A DNA stretch of 64,000 nt, taken from NCBI GenBank assembly GCA_938002655.1, contig CALLAC010000012.1, positions 1 to 64,000 of the forward strand, read 5' to 3'. A program made the position numbers and the translations under genes. Positions 8,423 to 16,705 of this stretch are shown in pieces. Under the pieces are notes generated by a model that was given only the letters and a program-made list of their open reading frames with translations, made no database searches and was not told the DNA's origin. The DNA is from an uncultured Cytophagales bacterium. Its GTDB lineage: Bacteria; Bacteroidota; Bacteroidia; Cytophagales; Thermonemataceae. Each line of letters starts with the position of its first letter. Within the stretch, counting starts at the first letter, position 1.

Positions 8423-9883
8423 TTAGCTTCGGTATCTAATTGCTTTGCCATTTGTTTTAAGCAATTTTCCATTCTGATAAGCAATTTCTCCATTGACAAT
8501 CACGCAGTCTATTCCTTCTGAAAACTGATTAGGATTGGCTACAGTAGCTTTGCCTTTGATATTTTGGGCATCAAAGATAGTTATATCTGCCCAAAAGCCG
8601 TCTTGCAGTTTGGCTCTATCTTGCATAGCAGGCTGAATGAGCTTGGCTGGTCTATCAATGAGGCGTTCAAGGGCTTGTTCAAGGCTCATACCTATATTTA
8701 GGCAGTGCCGAATAGCTGTAGCGGCAAAGCCTGCTCCCCGTGGGTGAGAGTTGGCTCGCGGTTCTTTTTCGATGCCTCCATCAGAGCCAAACATACAGAA
8801 ATCTGTTTGTAGAGCCAAATTGATAGTTTTTTCAAAAGGCATAGTACCTTCGGGTACTGCTACCAAAAGCCCTGGACGCTTGCGGTAGATAGGAAAAGTT
8901 TGTGCTGTAATTTTTTCGCCGCTTCCTACAATCTGTAAATCTTCATAGGTAATTCCATAACGTTTTTGCCAGTCGCCGCTGAAACGTTCTGAAATCAGAT
9001 AAGTTGCCCAAAAACTATAAGGATACACACAACAAGTAATTTTAGCTCCTTTGGCGTTCGCATTATTGATAAGCTCGAGAGCCTTGGGCATATTGAATGT
9101 GCCACCCGTAGAATTGAGATGGTCTATATGAATTTGGCAACCTGTTTCTTGGGCTATGCGTATAGCTTCTTTTACTCCTTCTAGTTCTTTTTCTTTGGAA
9201 GAGTAGCGTAAGTGCAAAAAATAAGGTCTTTCGTATTTTTTAGCAATTTCAGCATATTTTTTCAATTCCTCATAGCTTGTATCGGGCTGATATTCAGGGC
9301 TATGAGCCATTGCTAAAGCTCCTTCCTTCAATCCTTGTTCAGCCATCTGATAGCGTTGAGCCAATGAAGCATATTTCAAACGCAAACGCATTACAAATAC
9401 ACTGACACCATAATTTACCCGATGAGGCAACTTATCAAAATAATCATGAAATTTTTTAGGAAATTCTGCTCCGCCGTGCATTTGCAAAACGGTAGTCAAA
9501 CCATCAGTAACCTTGTATTTTTCAAAGATGGTATAAGTTTGTTCAGGATTGGAAGCATTATCAGCAAGAATATCAATAAACCCAGGACTTACGATTTTTC
9601 CCGTAGCATCAATTTCTTGTTCAGCCTGTAAAGGCTCCTTAGAAATTTTAAGTTTTCCATCAAAATCAATTCCTATAAAATAGCCTTCTATCAGCTTTTG
9701 ATTGATGTAAGCTCTGCCATTCTTGATAAGAATTTTGTAGTCGGCTTTGTCTCTTTTTTTACTTACTTGTACTTGATTTTTGCTGTTTTTCTGATTTTCT
9801 GCTAAACAACTCGGTGCTAATAACAAGCCCGCAGAACCTACACACAAATCTTTGAGAGCCTTACGACGAGTAAGTTTTTTCAT
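8423..9883 (-). CDS. D-aminoacylase-like amidohydrolase, exported, with altered metal site
   Basis: The 486-residue protein has the domain order of N-acyl-D-amino-acid deacylases: a beta-sandwich start (IDATGKIVSPGFID), a TIM barrel with HLRY, HIDHLNSTGG and MFGSDGG motifs, and a C-terminal return to the sandwich (GFWADITIFD). The N-terminus has TRRKALKDL before a hydrophobic stretch and a Cys (APSC26), suggesting Tat export and perhaps lipid attachment. The first metal motif is unusual: the family's GFIDxHxH reads GFIDILADN at 101-109, so both histidines are missing, and the usual NCG cysteine after the GVTT-like stretch is replaced (TVLQMHGG). The enzyme may use one metal only, act on another bond, or be inactive. 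Substrate unknown. Confidence 0.75.
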   Translation of the reverse strand: MKKLTRRKALKDLCVGSAGLLLAPSCLAENQKNSKNQVQVSKKRDKADYKILIKNGRAYINQKLIEGYFIGIDFDGKLKISKEPLQAEQEIDATGKIVSPGFIDILADNASNPEQTYTIFEKYKVTDGLTTVLQMHGGAEFPKKFHDYFDKLPHRVNYGVSVFVMRLRLKYASLAQRYQMAEQGLKEGALAMAHSPEYQPDTSYEELKKYAEIAKKYERPYFLHLRYSSKEKELEGVKEAIRIAQETGCQIHIDHLNSTGGTFNMPKALELINNANAKGAKITCCVYPYSFWATYLISERFSGDWQKRYGITYEDLQIVGSGEKITAQTFPIYRKRPGLLVAVPEGTMPFEKTINLALQTDFCMFGSDGGIEKEPRANSHPRGAGFAATAIRHCLNIGMSLEQALERLIDRPAKLIQPAMQDRAKLQDGFWADITIFDAQNIKGKATVANPNQFSEGIDCVIVNGEIAYQNGKLLKTNGKAIRYRS

Positions 9884-9936
9884 TGATTTTCATTTTACAA
9901 AACTTTGCCAAGATAAGTTTTTTTTCAAAAAAAATG

Positions 9937-9944
9937 TATCTTTG
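9937..9944 (+). promoter_or_regulatory. Candidate -7 box of thyA
   Basis: TATCTTTG fits the Bacteroidota -7 consensus TAnnTTTG exactly and lies 71 nt before the thyA ATG. The nearest upstream TTTG is at 9904-9907, farther than usual. Confidence 0.4.
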
Positions 9945-10015
9945 AGACAAATTCCAAATAAACAGGAATGAAAAACAAATACAAGAACCCAAGTAAAAAA
10001 AGTATTCAGTAAATT

Positions 10016-10810
10016 ATGCAAGCCTATCACGATTTACTACGTTTTATTTTAGAGAAAGGTGTGCAAAAAACTGACCGCACAGGCACAGGCACTTTAAGTG
10101 TTTTTGGGTATCAGATGCGATTTAACCTGCAAGAAGGTTTCCCACTCGTTACAACCAAAAAAATGCACGTCAAATCTATTATTCACGAACTTTTGTGGTT
10201 TTTGAAAGGAGAAACTAATATCCGCTACTTGAAAGAAAATGGCGTAAGTATCTGGGACGAATGGGCCGATGAAAACGGAGAACTAGGACCCATCTATGGC
10301 AAACAATGGCGTAGTTGGCAAACCCGCACAGGCGAAAGCATTGACCAAATTTCAGAGGCTATTCATCTTATTAAAAATAGCCCCGATAGTCGTAGAATAG
10401 TAGTTTCAGCTTGGAACGTAGAAGATTTACCTAAAATGAAACTCATGCCCTGCCACGTACTTTTTCAGTTTTATGTAGCTGAGGGCAAACTCTCTTGCCA
10501 ACTTTATCAACGCTCGGCAGATGTCTTTTTAGGTGTTCCCTTTAATATTGCCTCTTATGCCCTGCTTACAATGATGATAGCCCAAGTTTGCAACTTAAAG
10601 CCATACGAGTTCATTTGGACAGGTGGCGATACGCATTTGTACCTCAATCATATTGAACAGGCAAAACTGCAACTCACACGTACACCCAAACCTCTGCCTA
10701 CTATGAAGCTCAATCCTGCTGTCAAGGATATTTTTGCTTTCAGATACGAAGATTTTATTTTGGAAAATTACGACCCTTACCCCGCTATCAAGGCGGAAGT
10801 AAGTGTTTGA
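10016..10810 (+). CDS. thyA: Thymidylate synthase
   Basis: The 264-residue enzyme methylates dUMP to dTMP with methylene-tetrahydrofolate; the length equals that of the E. coli enzyme. The nucleophile Cys146 is present in [11 protein letters not shown], Arg21 in DRTGTGT, and the phosphate/dUMP-binding segment reads [19 protein letters not shown]. The C-terminus ends in a short variant tail ([10 protein letters not shown]) as in other ThyA. A heptanucleotide repeat tract begins 38 nt after the stop and separates the gene from aroC. Confidence 0.97.
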   Translation: MQAYHDLLRFILEKGVQKTDRTGTGTLSVFGYQMRFNLQEGFPLVTTKKMHVKSIIHELLWFLKGETNIRYLKENGVSIWDEWADENGELGPIYGKQWRSWQTRTGESIDQISEAIHLIKNSPDSRRIVVSAWNVEDLPKMKLMPCHVLFQFYVAEGKLSCQLYQRSADVFLGVPFNIASYALLTMMIAQVCNLKPYEFIWTGGDTHLYLNHIEQAKLQLTRTPKPLPTMKLNPAVKDIFAFRYEDFILENYDPYPAIKAEVSV

Positions 10811-10848
10811 AAATCCAAAAAGATTTGACAAGAGTTGACAATCCCAGT

Positions 10849-10939
10849 CTTGTATCTTGTATCCTGTATCTTGTATCTTTCTTCTTGTTTCTTGTATCTT
10901 GCTTCTTGTATCTTGTATCTTGCTTCTTGCTTCTTGTTT
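10849..10939. repeat. Heptanucleotide tandem repeat, 13 units
   Basis: Thirteen consecutive 7-mers in perfect register fill 91 bp. The units are CTTGTAT (six copies), CTTGCTT (three), CTTGTTT (two), CCTGTAT and CTTTCTT. The tract occupies more than half of the thyA-aroC gap and consists on one strand only of C, T, G and a few A. A 7-bp period disrupts any reading frame, so apparent open frames across it are not genes. Confidence 0.95.
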
Positions 10940-10979
10940 TTAATTCAAATTTTATACCTGAACCATTAAAATTTACGGA

Positions 10980-12068
10980 ATGTCTAGTAGTTATGGCAAA
11001 CTTTTTCGTATTACTACTTTCGGCGAATCTCACGGGCTTGCCGTAGGCGTAGTGATAGACGGATGCCCCGCAGGGCTTGAAATTGATACAGCATTTATTC
11101 AAAAAGAATTAGACAGACGAAAGCCCGGACAATCGGCTATTGTTACACAACGTAAAGAAAGCGATACCATACAAATTCTTTCAGGTGTTTTTGAAGGCAG
11201 AAGTACAGGCTCACCCATTGCAATGCTTGTATGGAACCAAGATGCCAAAAGTAAAGATTACTCGCATATTGCAGAGGCTTTTCGCCCCTCTCATGCCGAT
11301 TATACCTATCAGGCAAAATATGGTATCAGAGATTACCGCGGTGGAGGACGTAGCTCGGCAAGAGAAACGCTCGCCCGAGTAGCCGCAGGAGCTGTAGCCA
11401 AACTCTTTCTCAAAAAATTAGGTGTTGAAATTCAGGCGTATACTTCCCAAATCGGAGAGTTAATCTTACAAAAATCTTATCAGGAATTAGATTTGAGCAG
11501 TGCAGAAAGCAACGAAGTACGTTGCCCTGATGAGCTTCTTGCTCAAAAAATGATTGCCTACATCAAAGATATTCGCAAGCAAGGCGATACCATTGGGGGA
11601 GTAGTAACGTGTGTTTGCCGAAATGTGCCTGTAGGATTGGGAGAGCCCGTTTTTGATAAACTTCACGCCGAACTCGGTAAAGCAATGCTTTCTATCAATG
11701 CTGTGAAAGGTTTTGAATATGGCAGTGGCTTTGAAGGTGTAAAAATGAAAGGTTCGGAGCATAATGATATTTTTTTCAAAGAAAATAATAAAATTCGAAC
11801 CAAAACTAACTTTTCAGGAGGCATACAAGGAGGCATTTCTAACGGCGAAGATATCTACTTTCGGGTGGCTTTTAAGCCCGTAGCTACGCTAATGCAAAAC
11901 CAAAAAAGTATCAATTTGCAAGGCGAAAGCATTGAAATTGTAGGCAAAGGCAGACACGACCCCTGCGTAGTACCACGTGCCGTGCCTATCGTAGAAGCTA
12001 TGGCGGCTATCGTACTGATGGACTTTTTTTTAATTCATAAAGCACTCAACAACAAAAATTTACAATAA
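10980..12068 (+). CDS. aroC: Chorismate synthase
   Basis: The 362-residue enzyme converts 5-enolpyruvylshikimate-3-phosphate to chorismate with reduced FMN, the last common step of aromatic synthesis. Family signatures are [14 protein letters not shown] at the N-terminus, [14 protein letters not shown] and the RxSGRETxxRVAAGA-like segment ([15 protein letters not shown]), and [18 protein letters not shown] near the end. The start gives [19 protein letters not shown]. The shikimate kinase gene aroK lies separately at 32.7 kb, so the pathway is dispersed here. Confidence 0.97.
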   Translation: MSSSYGKLFRITTFGESHGLAVGVVIDGCPAGLEIDTAFIQKELDRRKPGQSAIVTQRKESDTIQILSGVFEGRSTGSPIAMLVWNQDAKSKDYSHIAEAFRPSHADYTYQAKYGIRDYRGGGRSSARETLARVAAGAVAKLFLKKLGVEIQAYTSQIGELILQKSYQELDLSSAESNEVRCPDELLAQKMIAYIKDIRKQGDTIGGVVTCVCRNVPVGLGEPVFDKLHAELGKAMLSINAVKGFEYGSGFEGVKMKGSEHNDIFFKENNKIRTKTNFSGGIQGGISNGEDIYFRVAFKPVATLMQNQKSINLQGESIEIVGKGRHDPCVVPRAVPIVEAMAAIVLMDFFLIHKALNNKNLQ

Positions 12069-12117
12069 GGTTTTCAAACTTTTTACAAAAAACAATTCGT
12101 TTTGTTGAACCAAAATG

Positions 12118-12125
12118 TAACTTTG
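12118..12125 (+). promoter_or_regulatory. Candidate -7 box of the STAS gene
   Basis: TAACTTTG fits TAnnTTTG and lies 31 nt before the ATG of the STAS protein. A TTTG at 12101-12104 is closer than the usual -33 spacing. Confidence 0.4.
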
Positions 12126-12156
12126 TGTAAGTTGTACACGTAATTTAATAAAAAAG

Positions 12157-12492
12157 ATGAACCTAAGCATCGAACGTCAAGCCAATGTTTATTTGTTGCA
12201 TGTAGAAGGCGATTTAGACGCTTCTTCATCTATTATTTTAGATAATGCTATGCAAGAAGCTATTCAACGCAATGAAAAGGCAATTATAGTGAATTGTGAA
12301 AAATTGAATTATATTTCCTCAGCAGGTCTGGGAGTATTTATGTCGTATCTTTCTGATATAGAAGAAAAAAACATATTTTTTGCTCTTTGCTCTATGAACG
12401 AAAAAGTGAAAAATGTTTTTGATATTTTAGGACTTGGCGACCTCATAAAATATTATCCTAATCAAGATTTAGCCTTGCAAGCAGCAAAGTAA
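12157..12492 (+). CDS. STAS-domain anti-sigma factor antagonist (SpoIIAA/RsbV-like)
   Basis: The 111-residue cytosolic protein is a single STAS domain (VYLLHVEGDLDASSS, then AIIVNCEKLNYISSAGLGVFM). Aligned with RsbV and SpoIIAA, the phosphorylatable serine is Ser55 in NYISSAGLG. In such systems the unphosphorylated antagonist binds an HATPase-type anti-sigma kinase and frees its partner, and a PP2C phosphatase reactivates it. The gene lies 148 nt before a matching HATPase gene (12641-13081), and a SpoIIE phosphatase is encoded at 60446-62632. The output partner is not evident. Confidence 0.9.
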   Translation: MNLSIERQANVYLLHVEGDLDASSSIILDNAMQEAIQRNEKAIIVNCEKLNYISSAGLGVFMSYLSDIEEKNIFFALCSMNEKVKNVFDILGLGDLIKYYPNQDLALQAAK

Positions 12493-12640
12493 TTCTTGTG
12501 AGCTTGATAAATTGCTTGTTGGTATGTATTGTAAACCTGCTCAATTGCAAAGTATAGCCTAGTAAATTGAAAGTAGAAAATGTAAAACCCAGACGCTTTA
12601 TTATCGCCCAAATACTACAAGCCCATAACCTCTCATTTGC

Positions 12641-13081
12641 ATGCAGTACAACATCAGCATAAAAGCAGAAAAGAAAAATCTCAAAAAAGTACGTACTTTT
12701 CTAGAAAATATCTTTACTCAAATGCAGATACCCGAGCTAGAAAGAAACCAACTGATTTTGGTTGTTGATGAAATACTGGCAAACCTTATCATTCATTCTG
12801 CTAAAAATGATATACACAAAAATATTGATGTTGCTTTCTACGAAAAAGAAGGTGAAATAACCTTTGAAATTTATGATTACAATTCACCTTATTTCGATAT
12901 TACTCAGCACAAAGAGGTCAATCTGCAAGACCTCAAAAAACAAAAACGCAAAGGGGGTATGGGGCTTACGCTTGTCAAAAATATTATGGACGAAGTAGAA
13001 GTCTATTACAAGGATAATACCAACATTTGGCGATTACAAAAAAGGTTACCATTTTTACTGCTAAAAAACAAAAGTAAGTAA
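12641..13081 (+). CDS. Anti-sigma factor-type serine kinase (HATPase_c, RsbW/SpoIIAB-like)
   Basis: The 146-residue protein is a lone GHKL ATPase domain. The N box is VVDEILANLIIHS and the G2-type box is KGGMGLTLVKNIMDEV; the C-terminus is a short strand/helix end. It should bind and phosphorylate the STAS antagonist encoded just upstream, in a partner switch that controls either a sigma factor or another target. It carries no sensor domain and no membrane segment. The downstream DUF423 gene starts 3 nt after its stop and is probably cotranscribed by chance of layout rather than function. Confidence 0.88.
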   Translation: MQYNISIKAEKKNLKKVRTFLENIFTQMQIPELERNQLILVVDEILANLIIHSAKNDIHKNIDVAFYEKEGEITFEIYDYNSPYFDITQHKEVNLQDLKKQKRKGGMGLTLVKNIMDEVEVYYKDNTNIWRLQKRLPFLLLKNKSK

Positions 13082-13084
13082 AAA

Positions 13085-13468
13085 ATGAGCAAACGAGTTA
13101 TGTTCCGAATTATTGCATTTTTGGGTGCTACGGCAGTAGCCTTAGGAGCCTTTGGTGCTCACGGCTTAAAAGAAATGCTTGCTCAAAATGGTTATACTGA
13201 AATATTCCATACTGCTAATCGCTATCATTTTTATCATACTTTTGCTCTTGCTTTGGTGGCTATTTTGCCGCAAAATAAAATAAGTCAAATTGCTTTTGGG
13301 TGCTTTATAGCAGGTATTCTGATTTTTTCAGGTTCTTTGTACTTGCTTGCCCTCACGCAAATCAAAATACTAGGAGCTATCACGCCCATAGGAGGAGTGG
13401 CTTTTATAGCAGGTTGGCTCTTTGTAGGCTTTTCAATAAAAAATGTCCCCCTCTTTCATACAAAATGA
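13085..13468 (+). CDS. DUF423 family small membrane protein
   Basis: The 127-residue protein has four hydrophobic segments. Its N-terminus reads LGATAVALGAFGAHGLKEML, the hallmark of the DUF423 (YgdD-like) family, and HTANRYHFYHTFAL follows. These are widespread inner-membrane proteins with no established role. The start ATG lies 3 nt after the stop of the HATPase gene. Confidence 0.92.
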   Translation: MSKRVMFRIIAFLGATAVALGAFGAHGLKEMLAQNGYTEIFHTANRYHFYHTFALALVAILPQNKISQIAFGCFIAGILIFSGSLYLLALTQIKILGAITPIGGVAFIAGWLFVGFSIKNVPLFHTK

Positions 13469-13651
13469 GTATTAAAATTTTCCTTAATTTGGATAAAAAA
13501 ATGCCTGTATTGAAAATTGAAAAAAGATTCTAGTCTCAGGTTTTTATCAAAAAATCATACAGATTGGCTTTTTCAAGAACAACTATTTGCCTTTTATTTG
13601 AATAATTATTGTTGGTTTCATCTTTTCTTTACAAAAGTTTTATTTGTAGAA

Positions 13652-14059
13652 ATGAAAAATTTTTTTTTATTTCGAAAAAAATTACGTATGGGAAAAATTC
13701 TTATTTTGTCTCTGTTAATGGGCTTTTTTTATTTTGTTTCCAGTGCCCAACAACAAGAAATAATGATGGTAACCACCGTAGAGTATATGGATTTTTTAGA
13801 CGGTGGAGCTTCTAGAATGTATGTCAATTACCCTGATGGCAGGACCGAAGAAATTGATTTGAAAGGTTTATGGGCTTTTGCACGCTATATTAGCGAAAAA
13901 AAAGTAAAAGCAAACGATAAAACCTTGATAAATAAAATCAATGAACTTATGAAGGCGGGTTGGAAAATCGTAGCGGTAACCTCTTCTACTCAACCTAAAA
14001 GTGGTGAAGGGAATTCCGCTCCAAGTTCTATACTAACCCGATACATACTAGTTCGCTAA
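13652..14059 (+). CDS. Secreted hypothetical protein
   Basis: The protein has a signal peptide (GKILILSLLMGFFYFVSSAQ) and a mature part of about 100 residues. The ATG at 13652 gives 135 residues; an internal ATG at 13688 gives a tighter signal peptide and is an equal choice, while a TTG farther upstream (13517) is unlikely. The mature part carries MYVNYPDGRTEEIDLKG and ends NELMKAGWKIVAVTSST and TRYILVR. The xxxGWxxVxVTSS and TRYxLxR ending is of a type seen in small Bacteroidota proteins of unknown function. No catalytic motif is visible. Confidence 0.6.
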   Translation: MKNFFLFRKKLRMGKILILSLLMGFFYFVSSAQQQEIMMVTTVEYMDFLDGGASRMYVNYPDGRTEEIDLKGLWAFARYISEKKVKANDKTLINKINELMKAGWKIVAVTSSTQPKSGEGNSAPSSILTRYILVR

Positions 14060-14168
14060 GGTTGAGATACAAACCTCCCAATCGCTAGGTTTGTCCTGAC
14101 AAATCGGGGCATTTTCAATAGCAAAAACTTGCTTTTTAGGATAAATCGCATATTTTCATAAAAAATTT

Positions 14169-16244
14169 GTGAGCCTATCCTCATTTGTTAAGTTGCTACT
14201 GCCTTTTGCAACAGGAATCATACTCGGCTATCACAGCCAGTGGTATGAAGAATGGTTTCTGTGGGTTTGGTTTCTTTGTGCCGCTTTGTATTTTATTTTA
14301 TGGAAATTTTTGCCTAAAAGCCTTCGTTTTAAGTTTATACTTTGGCAAAGCTTTATAGGGCATGTTATTTTAGTATTTTCAGGGATTATTTTAGTGCATT
14401 TTCGCAACCAAGCTAATTTACCTCATCACATTCTCAACCAACAAGAAAATTTTTCTTATTTCAAAGCACGCATCGTTTCTGAAATTCAGGAAAAGCCCCA
14501 AAGTTATCATTTTGTTGCAGAAATTACAGAAATCTATACAGATAGCCTTTGGCTGAAAGCAATTGATAAAATCAATGTTTTTTTAGAAAAAACAGCATCC
14601 AAACCGCAGTTTGGAGATGTTTTTATTGCCAAAAACAAACTTCAACTTATCAATGAACCATTGAATGAAGCTCAATTCAATTACAGAGTATTCCTTTCGC
14701 TGAAAAATATCTATCATCAGCAATATCTCAAAGCCAACGAGATAGTATGGATAGGCTCACAAATTGCATGGTACGAATATTTTGAAAAATGGGCTATTCA
14801 ACTGCGTAGCATTTGCGATAAGATTTTTGCCGAAAATATCAAAAATGAGCAAGAATACAGTATTGCGGCGGCTTTGGTCTTAGGTATTAAACATCATTTG
14901 GACGAAGATTTGAAGCAAGCTTACACCAATGCAGGCGTTACACATATTTTAGCTGTTTCGGGTATGCATGTAGGAATTATTTTTGGCTTGCTGAACGTAT
15001 TTTTAGCTTTTTTAAAGAAAAAACCAAAAGGGAAACTCCTGTACATAGCACTGATTTTGATAGCTTTATGGCTTTATGCTTTTGTTACTGGTCTTTCAGG
15101 TTCGGTACTGCGAGCCGTTACGATGTTTTCACTTATCACAATTGCTCAAAATATTGGTCGGAATACGAATATTTACAATACACTTGCGGCTTCAGCTTTT
15201 TTGCTATTACTCTACAATCCTTTTTTGCTGATGGACGTTGGCTTTCAGCTATCCTACTTGGCTGTGTTGAGCATTGTGTATTTTTACCCCAAACTTTATC
15301 CCTTGTATGAGCCTACGAATAGAATTATCCATTTTCTTTGGCAAATGACTTGCGTTTCGGTAGCGGCACAAATTTTTACACTGCCTATTACACTATACCA
15401 TTTTCATCAGTATCCTAATTATGGTATTTTAGCAAGTGTGCTTGTAGTGCCTATCGGACAAATTATTCTAATTTTAGGTATAGCTTTGCTTTTATGCTCT
15501 TTTTTGCCTTATTTGCCTACAATCATTGGTTTTGTTTTAGAAAAAACTATTTGGATTTGCAATAAAATTGTGTTTGGTGTTGAAAATCTGGACTATGCCA
15601 CTACGAGTTTGGTATTGGAGGCTCCGCAGGCAATCGCTTTGGCACTTTCTATCTTGCTAATGATAGCTTTTTTCGAAGGAAAAAAGTTTATATTTTTAGT
15701 AGGAAGCGTGTTCGCTTATGCTTTTGTAGCATTTTCTTTTTTCGCAGACAATATAGAACAGCACAAACAAAAAGTTTTTGTTGTGTATGCAATTCCTAAA
15801 AGTTGGGCTTTTAGCCTTACAGAGGGCTTTCGTTCTCAGATTTGGTCAGATACAACGCTTTCAATAGGCAGACTTAACTTCAATAGCAAAAATCTTTTAG
15901 ATAAACTGGGTACAAAAACTAAAATCTATTCTAAGCCACCTTATTGGCATAACTTCGGAAACTGGAAATTTTGGCATTACGCAGGAAAAAACTTTATTTT
16001 TTTACAAGACAAGATTAGCAAAAATGATTGGCTGAAAATCAATGCAATACCTGAAATAGATTTTTGCATCGTGCAAAGAAATGCGATTAAAAATTTAGAT
16101 AGATTTCAAAAAAAACCCAAAATGCTGATTATAGATGGCTCAAATAGCATTTATTTGGCAAAAAAACTTACATTAGAAGCCCAAGAAAAGCAAATACAAG
16201 TACACAATGCCTTTGAAAAGGGTAGTTTCAGGATAAATTTGTAA
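14169..16244 (+). CDS. comEC: ComEC/Rec2-family DNA uptake membrane protein
   Basis: The start is GTG at 14169. The 691-residue polytopic protein has two or three N-terminal membrane helices, a DUF4131-like soluble segment (about 90-200), then the Competence domain with AVSGMHVGIIFGLLN and LSGSVLRAVTMFSL and about eight helices to residue 525. The C-terminal 170 residues are soluble but lack the HxHxDH of the metallo-beta-lactamase part found in longer ComEC proteins, as is usual in Bacteroidota. ComEC forms the inner-membrane channel for single-stranded DNA in natural transformation. The 3' end overlaps by 17 bp the remnant of a convergent Rpn-family pseudogene. Confidence 0.9.
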   Translation: MSLSSFVKLLLPFATGIILGYHSQWYEEWFLWVWFLCAALYFILWKFLPKSLRFKFILWQSFIGHVILVFSGIILVHFRNQANLPHHILNQQENFSYFKARIVSEIQEKPQSYHFVAEITEIYTDSLWLKAIDKINVFLEKTASKPQFGDVFIAKNKLQLINEPLNEAQFNYRVFLSLKNIYHQQYLKANEIVWIGSQIAWYEYFEKWAIQLRSICDKIFAENIKNEQEYSIAAALVLGIKHHLDEDLKQAYTNAGVTHILAVSGMHVGIIFGLLNVFLAFLKKKPKGKLLYIALILIALWLYAFVTGLSGSVLRAVTMFSLITIAQNIGRNTNIYNTLAASAFLLLLYNPFLLMDVGFQLSYLAVLSIVYFYPKLYPLYEPTNRIIHFLWQMTCVSVAAQIFTLPITLYHFHQYPNYGILASVLVVPIGQIILILGIALLLCSFLPYLPTIIGFVLEKTIWICNKIVFGVENLDYATTSLVLEAPQAIALALSILLMIAFFEGKKFIFLVGSVFAYAFVAFSFFADNIEQHKQKVFVVYAIPKSWAFSLTEGFRSQIWSDTTLSIGRLNFNSKNLLDKLGTKTKIYSKPPYWHNFGNWKFWHYAGKNFIFLQDKISKNDWLKINAIPEIDFCIVQRNAIKNLDRFQKKPKMLIIDGSNSIYLAKKLTLEAQEKQIQVHNAFEKGSFRINL

Positions 16245-16636
16245 ATCTATCTTCTATTTCTTTTCGCAACGCTTCAACTTTACTCTTACTTAAACCCGTA
16301 GCTTGAATGATAGTTTTGTCATCAAAACTCAATTTTATTAGATTTTTAGCAGCAGTTTGCCCAATAAAAAAGTACTCTTTTTCCGTAAAATTTGCTTGAA
16401 GGAATTTGCATTTCAATATCAAAAAGTCTGCCATTTACGTTTTCAGCTTCAATATCTAAAACTGAGAGCTTGCCTTGAATGTAATCAGCAAAGTTGTAAG
16501 GTTTTTTTAGGGTAATATCGGCTACTTGTTAGTCAGGTGGTAAAATAGCGTTTATCAAAGACATCAAAACATCTTTGTTTTCTTTAAAGCCCAATCACTT
16601 TTTAAAGAGCAAATCAACTTTCGGATTGAGTATCAT
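16228..16636 (-). pseudogene. Rpn-family PD-(D/E)XK nuclease/transposase, degraded
   Basis: On the minus strand an ATG at 16636 begins MILNPKVDLLFKK, hits a TGA, continues LGFKENKDVLMSLINAILPPD, hits a TAA, then QVADITLKKPYNFADYIQGK and LFDIEMQIPSSKFYGKRVLFYWANCC, and stops. In another frame it resumes as AAKNLIKLSFDDKTIIQATGLSKSKVEALRKEI to the end. This is the classic start (NPKVDxxFK), catalytic region (D...DIEMQ) and extreme C-terminus of Rpn-type recombination-promoting nucleases. It carries two nonsense codons, a frame change and loss of about 150 central residues. The short open frame at 16228-16434 is only the tail of this relic. Confidence 0.85.
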
Positions 16637-16675
16637 AGTCAAGTTTTCTACAAATATACGTATTTTCAGCCAAAC

Positions 16676-16701
16676 AAAAAGGCAACCGAAGTCGCCTTTT
16701 T
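16676..16701 (-). terminator. Terminator of the E2 gene
   Basis: AAAAAGGC (16676-16683) pairs with GCCTTTTT (16694-16701), just after the stop of the minus-strand sucB gene. Confidence 0.75.
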
Positions 16702-16705
16702 GATT

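Noticed and set aside
10788-11102. Open frames on both strands over the heptamer tract, with Lys/Arg/Asp-Thr repeats
   Set aside because: They are translations of the 7-bp repeat, overlap thyA and aroC, and have no coding-like sequence outside it.
16228-16434. 68-residue open frame taken as a stand-alone gene
   Set aside because: Its C-terminal half is the tail of an Rpn-family protein whose other parts lie in other frames just upstream, so it is part of a pseudogene.
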